Shown here: positions 46,251 to 57,700 of the stretch, one piece after another | How the letters are laid out: every line of letters starts with the position of its first letter | How positions within the stretch are numbered: position 1 is the first letter of the stretch | Assembly: GCA_000310025.1 (NCBI GenBank) | Contig: FN649727.1 | Coordinates: 3,807,343 to 3,871,342 of the forward strand | From: Ectocarpus siliculosus | Taxonomy: Eukaryota > Sar > Phaeophyceae > Ectocarpales > Ectocarpaceae | Direction: 5' to 3' | Length of the DNA: 64,000 nt | Notes under the pieces: generated by a model | Seen by the model: the letters and a program-made list of their open reading frames with translations, nothing else | What the model was told of the DNA's origin: nothing | Databases searched by the model: none | Translations under genes and position numbers: made by a program

Positions 46251-47432
46251 TCGCCGTCGCCGCCGACAACGGAGGGGGGGGCTCGGAAGGCGACACGGCC
46301 CTTGGCGCCCCGGACACCTGCTGACGAACTCCATTTGATGGTGACGAGGTTTTCTTGTAAGACCGCGCCGGGGATTGGGGGCGAGCCGAGTGCTGCTGCC
46401 CGTTGCCAGTGGCGGCACCGCCATACGGCGGCGCGGGCCGGTGAGGGGGTGACTTGGAGCCGGAGGTTTGCCGACAAGAACCGTTCGCAGCTGGCCCGGA
46501 GCGGCTGCCGCCGCCGCCGCCGCCGCCATTGCGAGGGCTTACCGACCCGCCGCCGCTACTGTCGGTAACCTGTACCGTCTCCGTAAACCTGGAGGAGAGG
46601 ACGTCGCGGTAGGCGGGCGGCGGCGACGTCGCCGCCGCTACCGCAGGCCGGGTCTCGCTCGAACCCCACCGTTGAGCGGTACCGTTGTACGGTGGCGGCG
46701 GGGGCGGCGATCCTCCTTGCTCTCCGGCGGCGCCACTGGTTGCCTTGACAGCAGTATGATCAAACGCCGGCGGCGCCGGCGCTGCCGCTGCCGCTGCCGG
46801 CGCTGCCGCTGCTGCCGCTGCCGCTGCCGGCGCTACCGCCGCCACGCGGGGGGGTGCCCTCGAAACCGGCTTCAATCCCAAGTGCGGGCCTCCGAATTCG
46901 GGGCAGTTCTTTTGGACGGTCCCTCCCAGGGCGTGCTGTTTTGTTCGTAGGGGGCGAAAACGGAGTGACCGACGGGGGGTTCATTTCACGGAATTTAATC
47001 TCAAACGCAGGCACCGCGTGGAGAGGGGCTGCGGGCATGACAGCAGTGTTCTTGTTGCGGAGTAGTTGGCGAAAATTGAGCAAGCTCGGGAAGGACACGC
47101 TTGTCGAATGATATTGAGGAGTGAGCCAAGGCAGGACAAACATCATTAAAATAACCTAAATACCGCATCCTCGTGCACTCGCTGGATACCAGCGTTTTCC
47201 ACGTGTGAATCGAGCCTTAGACTTCCCACCGCAACTGCACACATAATACTCCCGGCGCCTTCCCGATCTACTACTGCTGTATTCAGGATTCACCCCTCTC
47301 TACGCGCACATGCGCATGTCTTCCAAGAACACGTTGAGAACCAGCACCAGCACACTGCCCTATCTTGACTCGTATGGTACCTCGTAGTTTTTTTTTTGAC
47401 ACATGGACCGGCAGTTGCGTGCATGCAGCGAG

Positions 47433-47474
<42 letters not shown>

Positions 47475-50400
47475 TCCCCCAGCATCCTCACCCTGCTTAA
47501 AACTACTTTCACGCACCAAGTCCTCGTATCGTGGAACACTGCTGCAGCTGTGCTGCAGGACAGGCAGGCAGGCACAAAATGGGCCACACGCACAAACACC
47601 TTGTCGCAGCACTACTCCGCGTCTCTGCCGTGAGTGACAAGGACCTTGCTCGCCTGTGGGGCAGGCATGGCATCAGGCCCAACAATTTGCAACCTCTCTG
47701 CTCTCCTGCCCTCGAACAGGTTTCGCCCCACCATCAGCAAACAAAGACAAACAAACACATTCCGCGCTGCTCGAGGTGGCACCCGGGCGCTTGCGGTCTT
47801 CTGTTGTGGTGTACAACACAGCATCGATACAGCAGTTTTAGGTTCGTTTGTAGAGTCTGCCTTCATCAAGATACCAGGTATGTAACAGGGGCGATGTCTG
47901 CGAACGTCCCCAACGAACGGTTTCAAGTCCGTTACATCGGAGACTTTCGGCGTCGAGGATTGGTCCCCGGAACGCTGCTTCATTTCTCACAAGTAGGAAA
48001 TGTCAAAAAATTCGAAAAGTCAAGCTCCAGTCTATGTAAATGAACACACATAGTTCCCGGAGAGCAAGCAAATATAGCAGCCATGTCTCGGCCACCACCC
48101 GCGCGCACCAAACATACGTACAGCGTACACAAGTACCTAAATGCTGACTCTGCGGTGTAGGTTCTCAAAAAACAAGAAGAATCCAATCCTCTACAGTACG
48201 GTGTTTGCGAACATCTGATTCTGGCCTTGCCTTGGTCTTTTTTATCCCCCCGAGCGCCGAAGTCCGATGGATCTTTAGGAATATGGTATTTTGCTTTCGC
48301 GAATTGCCCCCAAAGACCCGAGAAAAGCTCCGATTTTGTCTTGCTCAGTTTTGTCTTTGAAATAACATTTTTTCATTGGCCTACACACCCCGAGATACTC
48401 CCGCCGTCCTCCCGACACACGCCGCGCCATCCCGTGGAGCTGCCCAACACACACAACACACAACTCGGTCGTCATAGGCGACACCATGGCGAGCCAACTA
48501 CAGCAGTACCGCCAGACAGGCAGTCAGACAGACGTCACTGCACCGCAGACCCGGTGCGCATTGCATGATGCCGACATGGTGCAACTTTTGCGTCATCTTA
48601 GATGTATATGTGTGAACCGAAGCACCGCTCTTCTACATGCATGCTCGTGAGCGATACATCAAGCCGCGGCGTGAGGAGGGTGAGGCGGTGAGGCGGGCGG
48701 CATAGATCTCAGGAGTGCGGCACAGGTGGTGGAGGCGGAGGTGATGGGGTAAGGGATGCTTCAAGCGGCGTGGGAGCGTGAGGAGCTGCAGCGCGTGCGT
48801 CCTGTGGACAGTGCTGCAGTGCTTCGTTTGACGGGGAGATCGACTCCGTCGACGACTGACTGCGATGTGTATCACAACTTGTGCGCGTGCTGAAGGGGCA
48901 CACACATGCATGCCGCCTCCGCTGTCTGCGGCGCTACGCTTCCCATGCAATCCCGGCAACTGAACTTGGCCGCCTGTTCATGAGTACGTTGCTCCACCAG
49001 TATTCTCGCCATGACTTCCTTAGTTAGCTGGGGGTGTGGGTGCAGTAGAGTAGTAGTAGCCTTGTTGGGGTGGAGGCGAAAGCTCGAAAATAAATATGTT
49101 GTTGTGTTCCGAGTCGGCTCAACCATCTGTCTGCCGCCGCCGGCAAAGGGGCTCCGTCGTATTGAACGCAACGTTCTTGGAAATTTCCGCGTACTCAAGA
49201 CCGATAAAAGTCACACTCCAGTCTTCGCAAGCAGTTTTGAAACACGATTCCGGTCTTGGTTTTGGACTTGCTTCCGACTTCCAAGACCAAGACCTGAGAT
49301 CAGTCCGCAAACACCCTAAAGTATCGGTGGGAAAGAGCCAAAAATATTCTAAATGGATGGCATGCACCGTTCAACTGCTGTGAGGAAGGAACTTCTGCCG
49401 ATCCTCGAACGGAATCTTAACGAGGATACGAGGATAGTCCCCTGTGTGACCGAACAGGTTCTGACAAGCTTGTCGAACCGGGCTGCAATGAGCCTAGGAA
49501 GGAGTGTACAGGAGGTCGAGAGAAGCGCGTCGGTTATCATTGTTGTGCAACGCCTGTTGAAGCAGCGACAAGGGTAAATGAACTGGCTGTTCCGTCCGTT
49601 CGGGGTCCCCCGAGAAAATGTGGAACACATTCACTTTCAAGCATCTTTCTTTCACAAACCTCGAACGGTTATACAGCAGTAGTCTACAGCAGTCTTGTCT
49701 AGACTGCTGTAGTCTTGTCTAGACTGCTGTAGACTAATCTAGTCCGAGACCCTTGGGGAGGGGTACGCAATATAGGTGAAGCGAGCGAGGGAAACGAAAC
49801 TGCCTTGGTGGGTGGCAAAAGCTGTGGGAACAAACAGCAGTGGTGTCCGACAAGTGCAGCAGAAACATGCCACGTGCATTTTTGTGCTCTCCGTGTGCTA
49901 CTGCTGTATGTATCGCTTACCAAACATTTCACCACGAGGCCCACATCCTTCCCTTCGTAAAGGTCCACCGTTTCGAAAAGAGAGTACTCCGGCACTCCAA
50001 TCGCTCTACACCCACGGATGAAGTTGCTGATGTTCTCCATCTGTGCGCAGCAGACACGACAACAACAAAAAGAGCGGTGCGAGAGAGCGTTCAAAGAGCA
50101 AGAAGAGCTGCCATTGGGTACTTCACACCCAAAGGGCGGGGGTGCATCGGCTATCGACAAGTGGGATGAACCGTCCCACGCGAGTCTCCCACCTCACAAC
50201 ATATCTTCAAAACCCTTGGGTGTGGCGGCAGAGCAACTTCATGTCCTCCCCTTGAGCCCCGCTGGTTTTGCCGTTTGCGAAGAACAAGAAACAGACCACA
50301 GGCTGGTCCAGGGTCTTCCAAAAAAACGCTTCACACACAAAACCAGCGCACCTGCTTGAACTTTTGGCCTTCTTTGAACGGGTTGACCCTGCGCACGCTC

Positions 50401-50570
50401 GAAGGCTTGATGGTGTTCAGGAGCTTGCAGAGACGGACGCCATCGCGCAGGCCGTCCGCAAAGTCTCCCTCGAGAGGCTCCCCCGTCACTTGCTCCACCC
50501 AGGCTTGGGCCTCTGCCTGCAGGTCGCCTCCGTAGCCGGCCGAGCTTTCAGCGTATCCGCCCCGCACCAT
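46075..50570 (-). CDS. Transgelin/calponin-like module 1 with Pro/Ala-rich extension
   Basis: Exon 1 (50570-50352) encodes the first half of a CH domain: AEAQAWVEQVTGEPLEGDFA, GLRDGVRLCKLLNTIKPSSV. Exon 2 (50040-49921) completes it: MENISNFIRGCRAIGVPEYS, FETVDLYEGKDVGLVVKCL. After a 3.0 kb intron, exon 3 begins at 46935 with HALGGTVQKNCPEFGGPHLG, the conserved segment after a transgelin CH domain. All joins are phase 0. Exon 3 then becomes a long Ala/Pro/Ser-rich stretch with a (GD)n tract, open to a stop at 46075. That stop lies inside the CH-coding sequence of module 2, so the frame runs into the next module. Actin binding is expected from the family. The CH call is firm; where this protein ends is not. 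Confidence 0.7.
47434..47472. repeat. (GA)n microsatellite
   Basis: About 19 GA dinucleotides, uninterrupted, in the long intron of the transgelin-like gene. Confidence 0.9.
49672..49742. repeat. Palindrome cluster built on CTACAGCAGTCT
   Basis: CTACAGCAGTCT at 49684-49695 is followed by its reverse complement AGACTGCTGTAG at 49701-49712 and again at 49721-49732. Two nested hairpins are possible. Confidence 0.8.
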
Positions 50571-51750
50571 GATGATGCCCCAATCTCCCTAGACAGCTAG
50601 TTGAACCCTGGCCCAAATTCTAGAAGCAGTATGGGGGACAAAGAGAGCGGGGTCGAGTGCGGACCCGGTTTCAGAAAGCCGGCTTTGGCACAAAGCAGCA
50701 GCAGCAGTGGGCAAGCTGGATTCGCGATTCAGGTGTGCACAGAGAGAGCCTGGACCCCCCCCCCTTTTTTTTTTCTTCTTTTTTTCCCATATTTTCTGCG
50801 GACCCGTACCCCCCCCCCGGACCTCTCCGCTTTCTTCGTAGATCGAGATTGGTTGATTCGTAGAACATGAGAACATGAGAACCTCTCTCTGCAATTCCGT
50901 ATTCCGAAATCCAAATCCAAAACACCCAAAACAAAGTCGTGATGACACAGCAGTCTCTCATGTCGCATATATATGCATATCAACGCGGAGATAAATGCAT
51001 ACGCATACGCAATGAAGTAGCGAAAGGAAAGAAACGAACGAGACAAGTGGGATGCGCTGAATATGTCGCGCTGTTTGCTGCAGCCCATGGGGGACTGGTC
51101 TACTGCTGTTGTCCGCCTTCTGCCATTGTTGCGATTGGCACACACACAACGGAGAACGGCCCCTGCCGCCAAGCGAAGCCAGGAATGGTAGCAATGGTCG
51201 ATGGGTGGAGTATATCCAGTGGGGGAGCGACAGGAAGTCAGGCGTCAATCCCTCAGTACTACAGCAGTAGTTGCTTGGGCGTATTCTGCTTCACTACATT
51301 GTATGTACAACTGGCTGCTTTTGATGTGATCCGGCGATGCCAAGCTCACAAGGAGGGTCTCCCACACCCAAGTCGTTGTACTTCTACTTTTCCTTTGACG
51401 TTACCTTCTGCGGGTCGTCTACTCTAGGCGGCTTGCGCACCGTAGGAGAGGTCGGAGACCAGACTCCAACATATCTTCACCGTCGTCCGTAGGCATCAAG
51501 AACATATGACAGCAACGACTTGTGACCGCTGCTTTCCAAGAACAACGTGCAAGCTCGCAACGCAACCAAGCCAGCAATCCCCTCCTGGCTCCAGGTTGTG
51601 GGTTCGGAGCTCTCAGCCCGTGATGAAACTGGTGATAGTATATAAACCATACCATCCTTACCAACGATGAACTGTTCACCCTCACAAAGGCAAGGCAGTC
51701 GTAGTTCCAGGGAGCCGCTACATGTATATATTTTGCCCCCCCAAACCGGT
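50571..51750. other. Intergenic region
   Basis: The region lies between the transgelin-like gene start and the WD40 gene stop, both on the minus strand. It includes C- and T-homopolymers at 50756-50820. No gene is seen. Confidence 0.5.
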
Positions 51751-54700
51751 TCAGCCCATGGCGGCACTGGGTCGTCGAAACCGTCTCCCGCTCGTGGCGG
51801 AGCTAGACGGGGGGTCCACCGGGGCAGCTGGGCGCACGTTTCCCTCGCGGTCTTTCGATATGGTATCTGTACCACGCGCAGCTTTTGTTCCCGGCATGGC
51901 CCTGCTGCCGTGTCCGCCGCTACCACCACCGCCGTGGCCATCCGTACGCGGTACCGTTCCATCTTCTGCCGGAGTAGCGCTACCACTGCGACCCCCTTCA
52001 ACCCCTGTTGCTCGGGAAACGGTCCGCGGGGTAGCCGTGTCCGCAGGGGTGTGTGGAGTGCTAGGCGCCGTGGCTGCCGTCAGCGTCATGGAGGAGGGTC
52101 GGTTTGTTTCAGCTGTTCCGCCGGGGTTTCGGGGGTGGTGAGGGTGGTGTTGGTGGCTCGTGCTGCTAGCTGCAGCCTTGGCCCTACGACGCGATTTTCG
52201 TCGCGTAAGGGCCACCTCTGCCCTCTCATGCACGTCTTCGTGCTTGTGGAGCTGGAGTTGGAAAGACACCTGCAGGTGTGATGACAGAAGTGTACGAGAT
52301 TGCGCACGTGCCGGACAGGACACCGCCAGCTGCGTTGATCTACACTGTAGGAATGAAGCGGCGCATGAAGAAATATCTACGTGGACGAAGTACTTCTGTG
52401 AACAACGCACGCTGTTGATACGCCTAGAAAGGGTGTCGGGTCTCCTCTTCGCTTTGTGCATTCAACCGAGGGTGTCTCTTTGCTAAGAAGGTCACACAAG
52501 CTGATTCCATCAAGCCCGTTGGCTTTCTTTAGTATATGACTCGACACTCAGCTACCGCACATCGACGTACGACAGGCCATTTTCTGCGTTGGACGTACAT
52601 GACGGATGATCAAAACCAAACTGTACAGAAGTTTGGCCACACAACGCAACACCAAACAGCTACACTTAGCACAGTTCTTGCCTCCGCTGTGTGGCCAATC
52701 TCGGCGTAGACAACGTTTTATGTCCAACGCTATTTTGCGTTTCAAAATATCTCTCTTGTCGTCGTTGTCCTCCACTCTCGTCGCTGACCTTAAATGCTAC
52801 ATGGGTTACCACTTGCCTGGTTGTACGTGTTTCGGAGGATCGACGTAATGCGATGCTTGCTGAGGACGGGGCGGGAAGAAGATGGCTGAGGGTGCAGGGC
52901 GCTTTTCTTGCATGTCTCGCTCAGGATCTGCGTTGCCTCCTGCTTGGGGTGTGCACACATTTCAATCGGAGTTGGCGGCCGGAAGCTCAATCTAAGGAAA
53001 GGTACATGTATGATCGCGCAGCAGGCTCGCGGTGGTTATAGGCGGGCAGGCCAATGACGAGTTCACACCACGGAGTCGAAGTGACGGGTTGGATGTCGAG
53101 GATTTGGACGGAGGTAGGGGTGGGGGGTGAGGTGGAGTATTTAACACCTGTGGTATCCCAGGGTAGTGACACGGAAGAGGTATAATCACACCAAAACCCA
53201 TACAATCCTATCCATGACATCGACCTGCGCGCGCACGTGGACCTCTGTTTCTAGGTGGAGAAGCCGGGAGATACAAAGAGCGTGAAGCGCACCGTGTTGC
53301 ACGCTAAGCGGAGCGCGCACCTACTCGTCCCCCTCCCCCCCCTTGTCAGCAACAAGGACACAACGTTCTCTCCTAGCCTGCTTGCTTACCTGTATCGTCT
53401 CCTTCTTGTAGTAGTCACGGGACACACAGAACGCGCTCAGTCTCCCTCGAAATAGCTTTCGTTGGACCCTGTTCTGGCTGGCAATGTAGTACCTGCCGTT
53501 GCCCCCCCGGTCGGTCATTGACCGACATTCAGGTATTGGTGAAAGTTAGAGATCAACATATATTCTGTGATGTACTTCTTGTGCGACAGAGCTCACACTA
53601 TGGCACTGAGCGCAACAGAACAAACAGGGCCGAGGGTCATCGCGGTACTTAGGTCTGTCGGCACTTGGTATCTGCCTACCGCTTTTCCTGGCAGCGTTCG
53701 GCCTCTTCTTCGCGCTCCTTCTCGAGGTCACGGTCTTGGGCAGCACGCGCCCGTTGATCGTGGTGTTTCCTGATGGAGAGGACGAAAGCAGTAACATCGA
53801 ATGTTCGGTTGTGGAAACGCTCGTGTCTATCGCGCATTTACGTGTAGTTCTTGTACCCTTCCTGTTGTTCCCTCGAACAAGTATCCAACCATGATCGGAG
53901 CGAGCAAGAGATGCCCCGTAAACAAGCCGTCAGCGTGTGCGTGCAGATGTACGGAGAGACAAACCCCCGAGAAAGGAAAATACTTATTCGTGAAGAAGCA
54001 CGGTGTACTTGGAGAAAACAGCGGGGAAAATCGTCCACGGTTGGTTTACAAGAGGGCTATCTAGCACAGATAGCTCGCCTGCCCTTTTGTGGCTCCTTTT
54101 CGTCGCCACCGTCGGTCGTTGTTGATGTCACCGCCTTTCCGTGCTTGCTTGCCTAGCAGGAGAGTGCAAGGTAGCCGACTATGGTGAGAGTAACCGGCCT
54201 TGAGAGCCGATGGAAACGTCGGAAAGTGTGGCATGGTTGTGAAACACCTTACAAACCACCCTGTCAAGTACGAGTCTCACCACAGCACCACAGCCACGGA
54301 CAATCACCCCCAAAAAGCCCTGTTCCGATTGTTCGCGTCAACCTAGGGTATTCCAGTGCCAATCAAACTCTACTGTCCAACGGACACGCACCCTGCTAGC
54401 AATGGATCTACACCAAGGTGGTGGTGGGTGATGGAGGTTTTCACTCGCCCGCAGTAGTTTGGGGCGAGGCAAGCGCGTGTGGGGCGAGAAGGTAGGAACT
54501 ACTGTAGAAAAAAACGAGAATCGGGAGATTTTCTGCCAGCCTGAATAGCCTCCAGTCTTCCAGCCTGCTTGCCTATCTATCTCACCGTTCGACGCAAATG
54601 CTTGCTCCCTCCTTGCGTCTTTGCTTTGGATTCCTTTTCTCCGGCGGCAGCGGTGGCGGTGGAAGCTGTTGTGGTGGTGGCCGAAAGCTCGTCGTCTTCT

Positions 54701-57700
54701 TTGCCCGCCCCGCCGTGCCCGTACGCGCTGCAGAGGGCCTGGTCTGTGGGTTCCCGCCACGTGGCGCGGCTCCCCAGAGACCACGCCGTTGGCTGTTCTT
54801 ATTCATGTTTGCATCATTTACGTGCGAAGGAAGCAACGGGCCGTGTGGATATATATACATGTGGGGAGGGGTGGGCGTTCGTGAGCGTGTGCTCTCGTTT
54901 GGTTGAGAAAATGGTCAATGCTGCGGTGCGCCTTTGCCTCGAGAATCAGCATGTATGATGTTCTTCACAAGATATCCCACAAAGAAAACTATAGCTGTAA
55001 CTACGACGAACCATCACCTGGCCAAAGGTCCCGATGTGCGCGCCTGCGATCGTCCACACATGGACGTAGCAATCATCTCCCGCTGTGACAAGGAGATCCA
55101 GCTTCCCGCGATAGTCGGCGCCTTGCACGGAAGTAACCGTTGTCTTGTGGGCCTGCCACTGGTGCATAGGCTGTAGCAGGGAGGTGGTCTGTTGAGTCCC
55201 TGGGCTATCGGCCATAGCAGGGGGACCTGCCGCCAAGGGGGACACTTGCTCTCCCGCAGTCTTCGTTCCGAGCAGCGAGGAAAGGCGTCAGGTAGTGGGG
55301 AAGGGGTGCGAAGATGTTGAGCTTATTACGGAAGGGCGGGGGTATGCATGGAGTGATTCAAAGATTGATTCCATTCAATTTGTGCAACACGTTGCAGATA
55401 CGTTCATACTGACCACTTTGGGTGTTCGTGATGTTTCTTACCGCCGATCCTTTCGTCCCTCGGCCAGATCGAGATTTTCGCGGCAGTTTCGGTCTTGCTC
55501 GCATGCCCGTCTGGTAGACGTGCTCGGTGATATCTCCTAGCATACGAGGCCACACGTGGGCGAGAGGTTCCGGAGGGGATACAAGGAAAATTGGATGGAT
55601 ATGATACAACTGGCGGCGGGGGGGCATACTCACCATTTTCTTCGTGAAAAAAACGCGACACATCACCACGAGGCAGTATTTCCTCTCCGACGATATTTTT
55701 TTATTGGCGTGCTCACCCAACCTCCAAGTCTTGACGAACCCCTCCTCGCACGCCGTGAACAGCATGAGGTTGTTACGGCTGCCAGCAACCGGCGTCGTAG
55801 ACCGCACCGCTGCCGGTGATGCCCTAGTCGCACCGACACCAAAGCCGTCACCAAGACTGTCACCGTCGCCGCGGCCACTCAGGCCTTCGGGGGTGTCGTG
55901 GTTGAGTCCTCCACCCCTTTCCACGGGACCTTCATTGGTGCTCATGGCGGTCAAGCCGGGGTTGTTCGGGTGCCGCGCTGCCACGCCGAAAATGAACGCC
56001 CCCGTGGACGCGTCCCACACGTGCAGCTCGCCGGACGCAGTACCCGAACAGAGGACGTTGTGGCTGCAGAACATAGTAGCGAAGGAATTCCGTGCCAGGC
56101 GAGGAGAGGGTGGATTATCAAATGTGTAGCGGGTTGGGGGAGTATGCTTATGACTGACCACCACGAATACGTCGCTCTTGAGATTTTGGGGGGTGCCGTG
56201 CGCGAAGGTACAATCTAGAAAGATTTTTGCGTCTTTATAGGCGTATACTCCATACCAACACACCATCTGATGTATATCAGGCAGTCCACCGTGTGAGACA
56301 CGGCGTTCTCGAGCAGCCCATCCACCCCGTCGTCTGCCTCCTTGTCGGCGGCGGTGGCGATGGCGGCGGCCTTTGACGACTCATCACCTTTCGACCGTGA
56401 ACCACCACCACCGCGACCGCCGCTCTCCTCCCCACCCTTCCCTTCTTTCCTGACTCCTTGCTGCTGCTGCTGCTGCTTCTCTTCCTCCTGCCGTTGCCGG
56501 CCGTCTTTGGACTGCTTCTCCACGCTTGTTAAACCTTTCTCCCTCGCCGCTGGTAACTCCGTTTCTTGGATTTTCCCTGTTGGCCCCAGACTGGCTGAAC
56601 CGCTCGTTGGAGCAGGGCCGTCCGCCGAGTGGGTCGCAGACGCCGCCTTGGAGCTATTCGCCCCGTGACCCGTCGTTGATGACGAAGAATTTCGTCCGCC
56701 GCTGTCAGCACCCAAAGACGGCGGCAGCACCGCCGGCGAAGTGAGAGGACTGGCGTTCTCGCCGCCCGTTGCCGCTAAACCTTCGTCGCGCGCGGGCTCT
56801 ACTGGCGAATTTTGATCTGGCGGACACAACGCCCCTCCACGCCCTTTTCGGTCACTGCCCGCCGCCCCTACACCTGCTGCGGAGCCTTTAGCCTCCACCG
56901 AGCCACTGCTGTTAGCCTTGGCTTCCTCCTCAGAAACCACGGGCACCTCTTCGGCCGTTGTTCCGGCAACGGCAGTATCGGCGTTCTCATCTACGTCCGC
57001 CGCCGCCGCCGATCCGCCCTCGGGGTCGGGATCAGTTGTGTGGTTGGCGGCTTGTGCTGTACCGGAGCCGTCGTCGCTGCCGCCCATACGTTCCTGGTTC
57101 AACAGAGGAAGGTATTGGGGCGGTGGGTATGATTTTCTGCGGGTTGTTGGTTTGATTTACTTTTGGGAGGAGCACAACAGAGGAGCCCCCAGAAGCGATA
57201 CCAAACGTAGCATGGCGACGGTGGCATTGCTCGTCTTTGCTGCATGGTGGGAGTACCGTAATGCGACGCGGAGGAGCCCTCGTCGATTGAGGGAAGTGTA
57301 GGCATGGCGTTCGCCTGTCTCCATGGTCCATGGCCCATGCACAACAATTTGTCCAATCATGTTCCTTGTGGTAATATGTTGAATGAAATGAGTTGGAAAG
57401 TGAAACAACCTTAAACGTGTCCGTTGTACACTGTATGAAGCTGCATTCAAAGCAGCTCAAGTACTTAAAAGTCGAATCGGAGAAATATCCACCTGGCAAT
57501 CGAAGTACTCCGTGAATACCGTGTACCTGTGGGTGCCCCGAACTCTTTCAACCGGTGTTGCGCTTGGGCCGTACGTCAAAGCATGTGTTGGGGCGTCACC
57601 CATTGTCTAGGCAGAGCCCGTACGCCCTCGACGGGGAGAGCCAAACCGGGTAGGGTCGGCACCGGAGAGGGCGAATGCGTGGTACCTTTCCTATCACGCA

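Larger units (their letters stand above)
46936..49920 (-). other. Long intron of the transgelin-like gene
   Basis: Nearly 3 kb, far longer than its neighbours. It holds a (GA)n tract at 47434-47472, several CAGCAGT motifs and a cluster of palindromes at 49672-49742. No nested gene was recognised. Confidence 0.5.
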
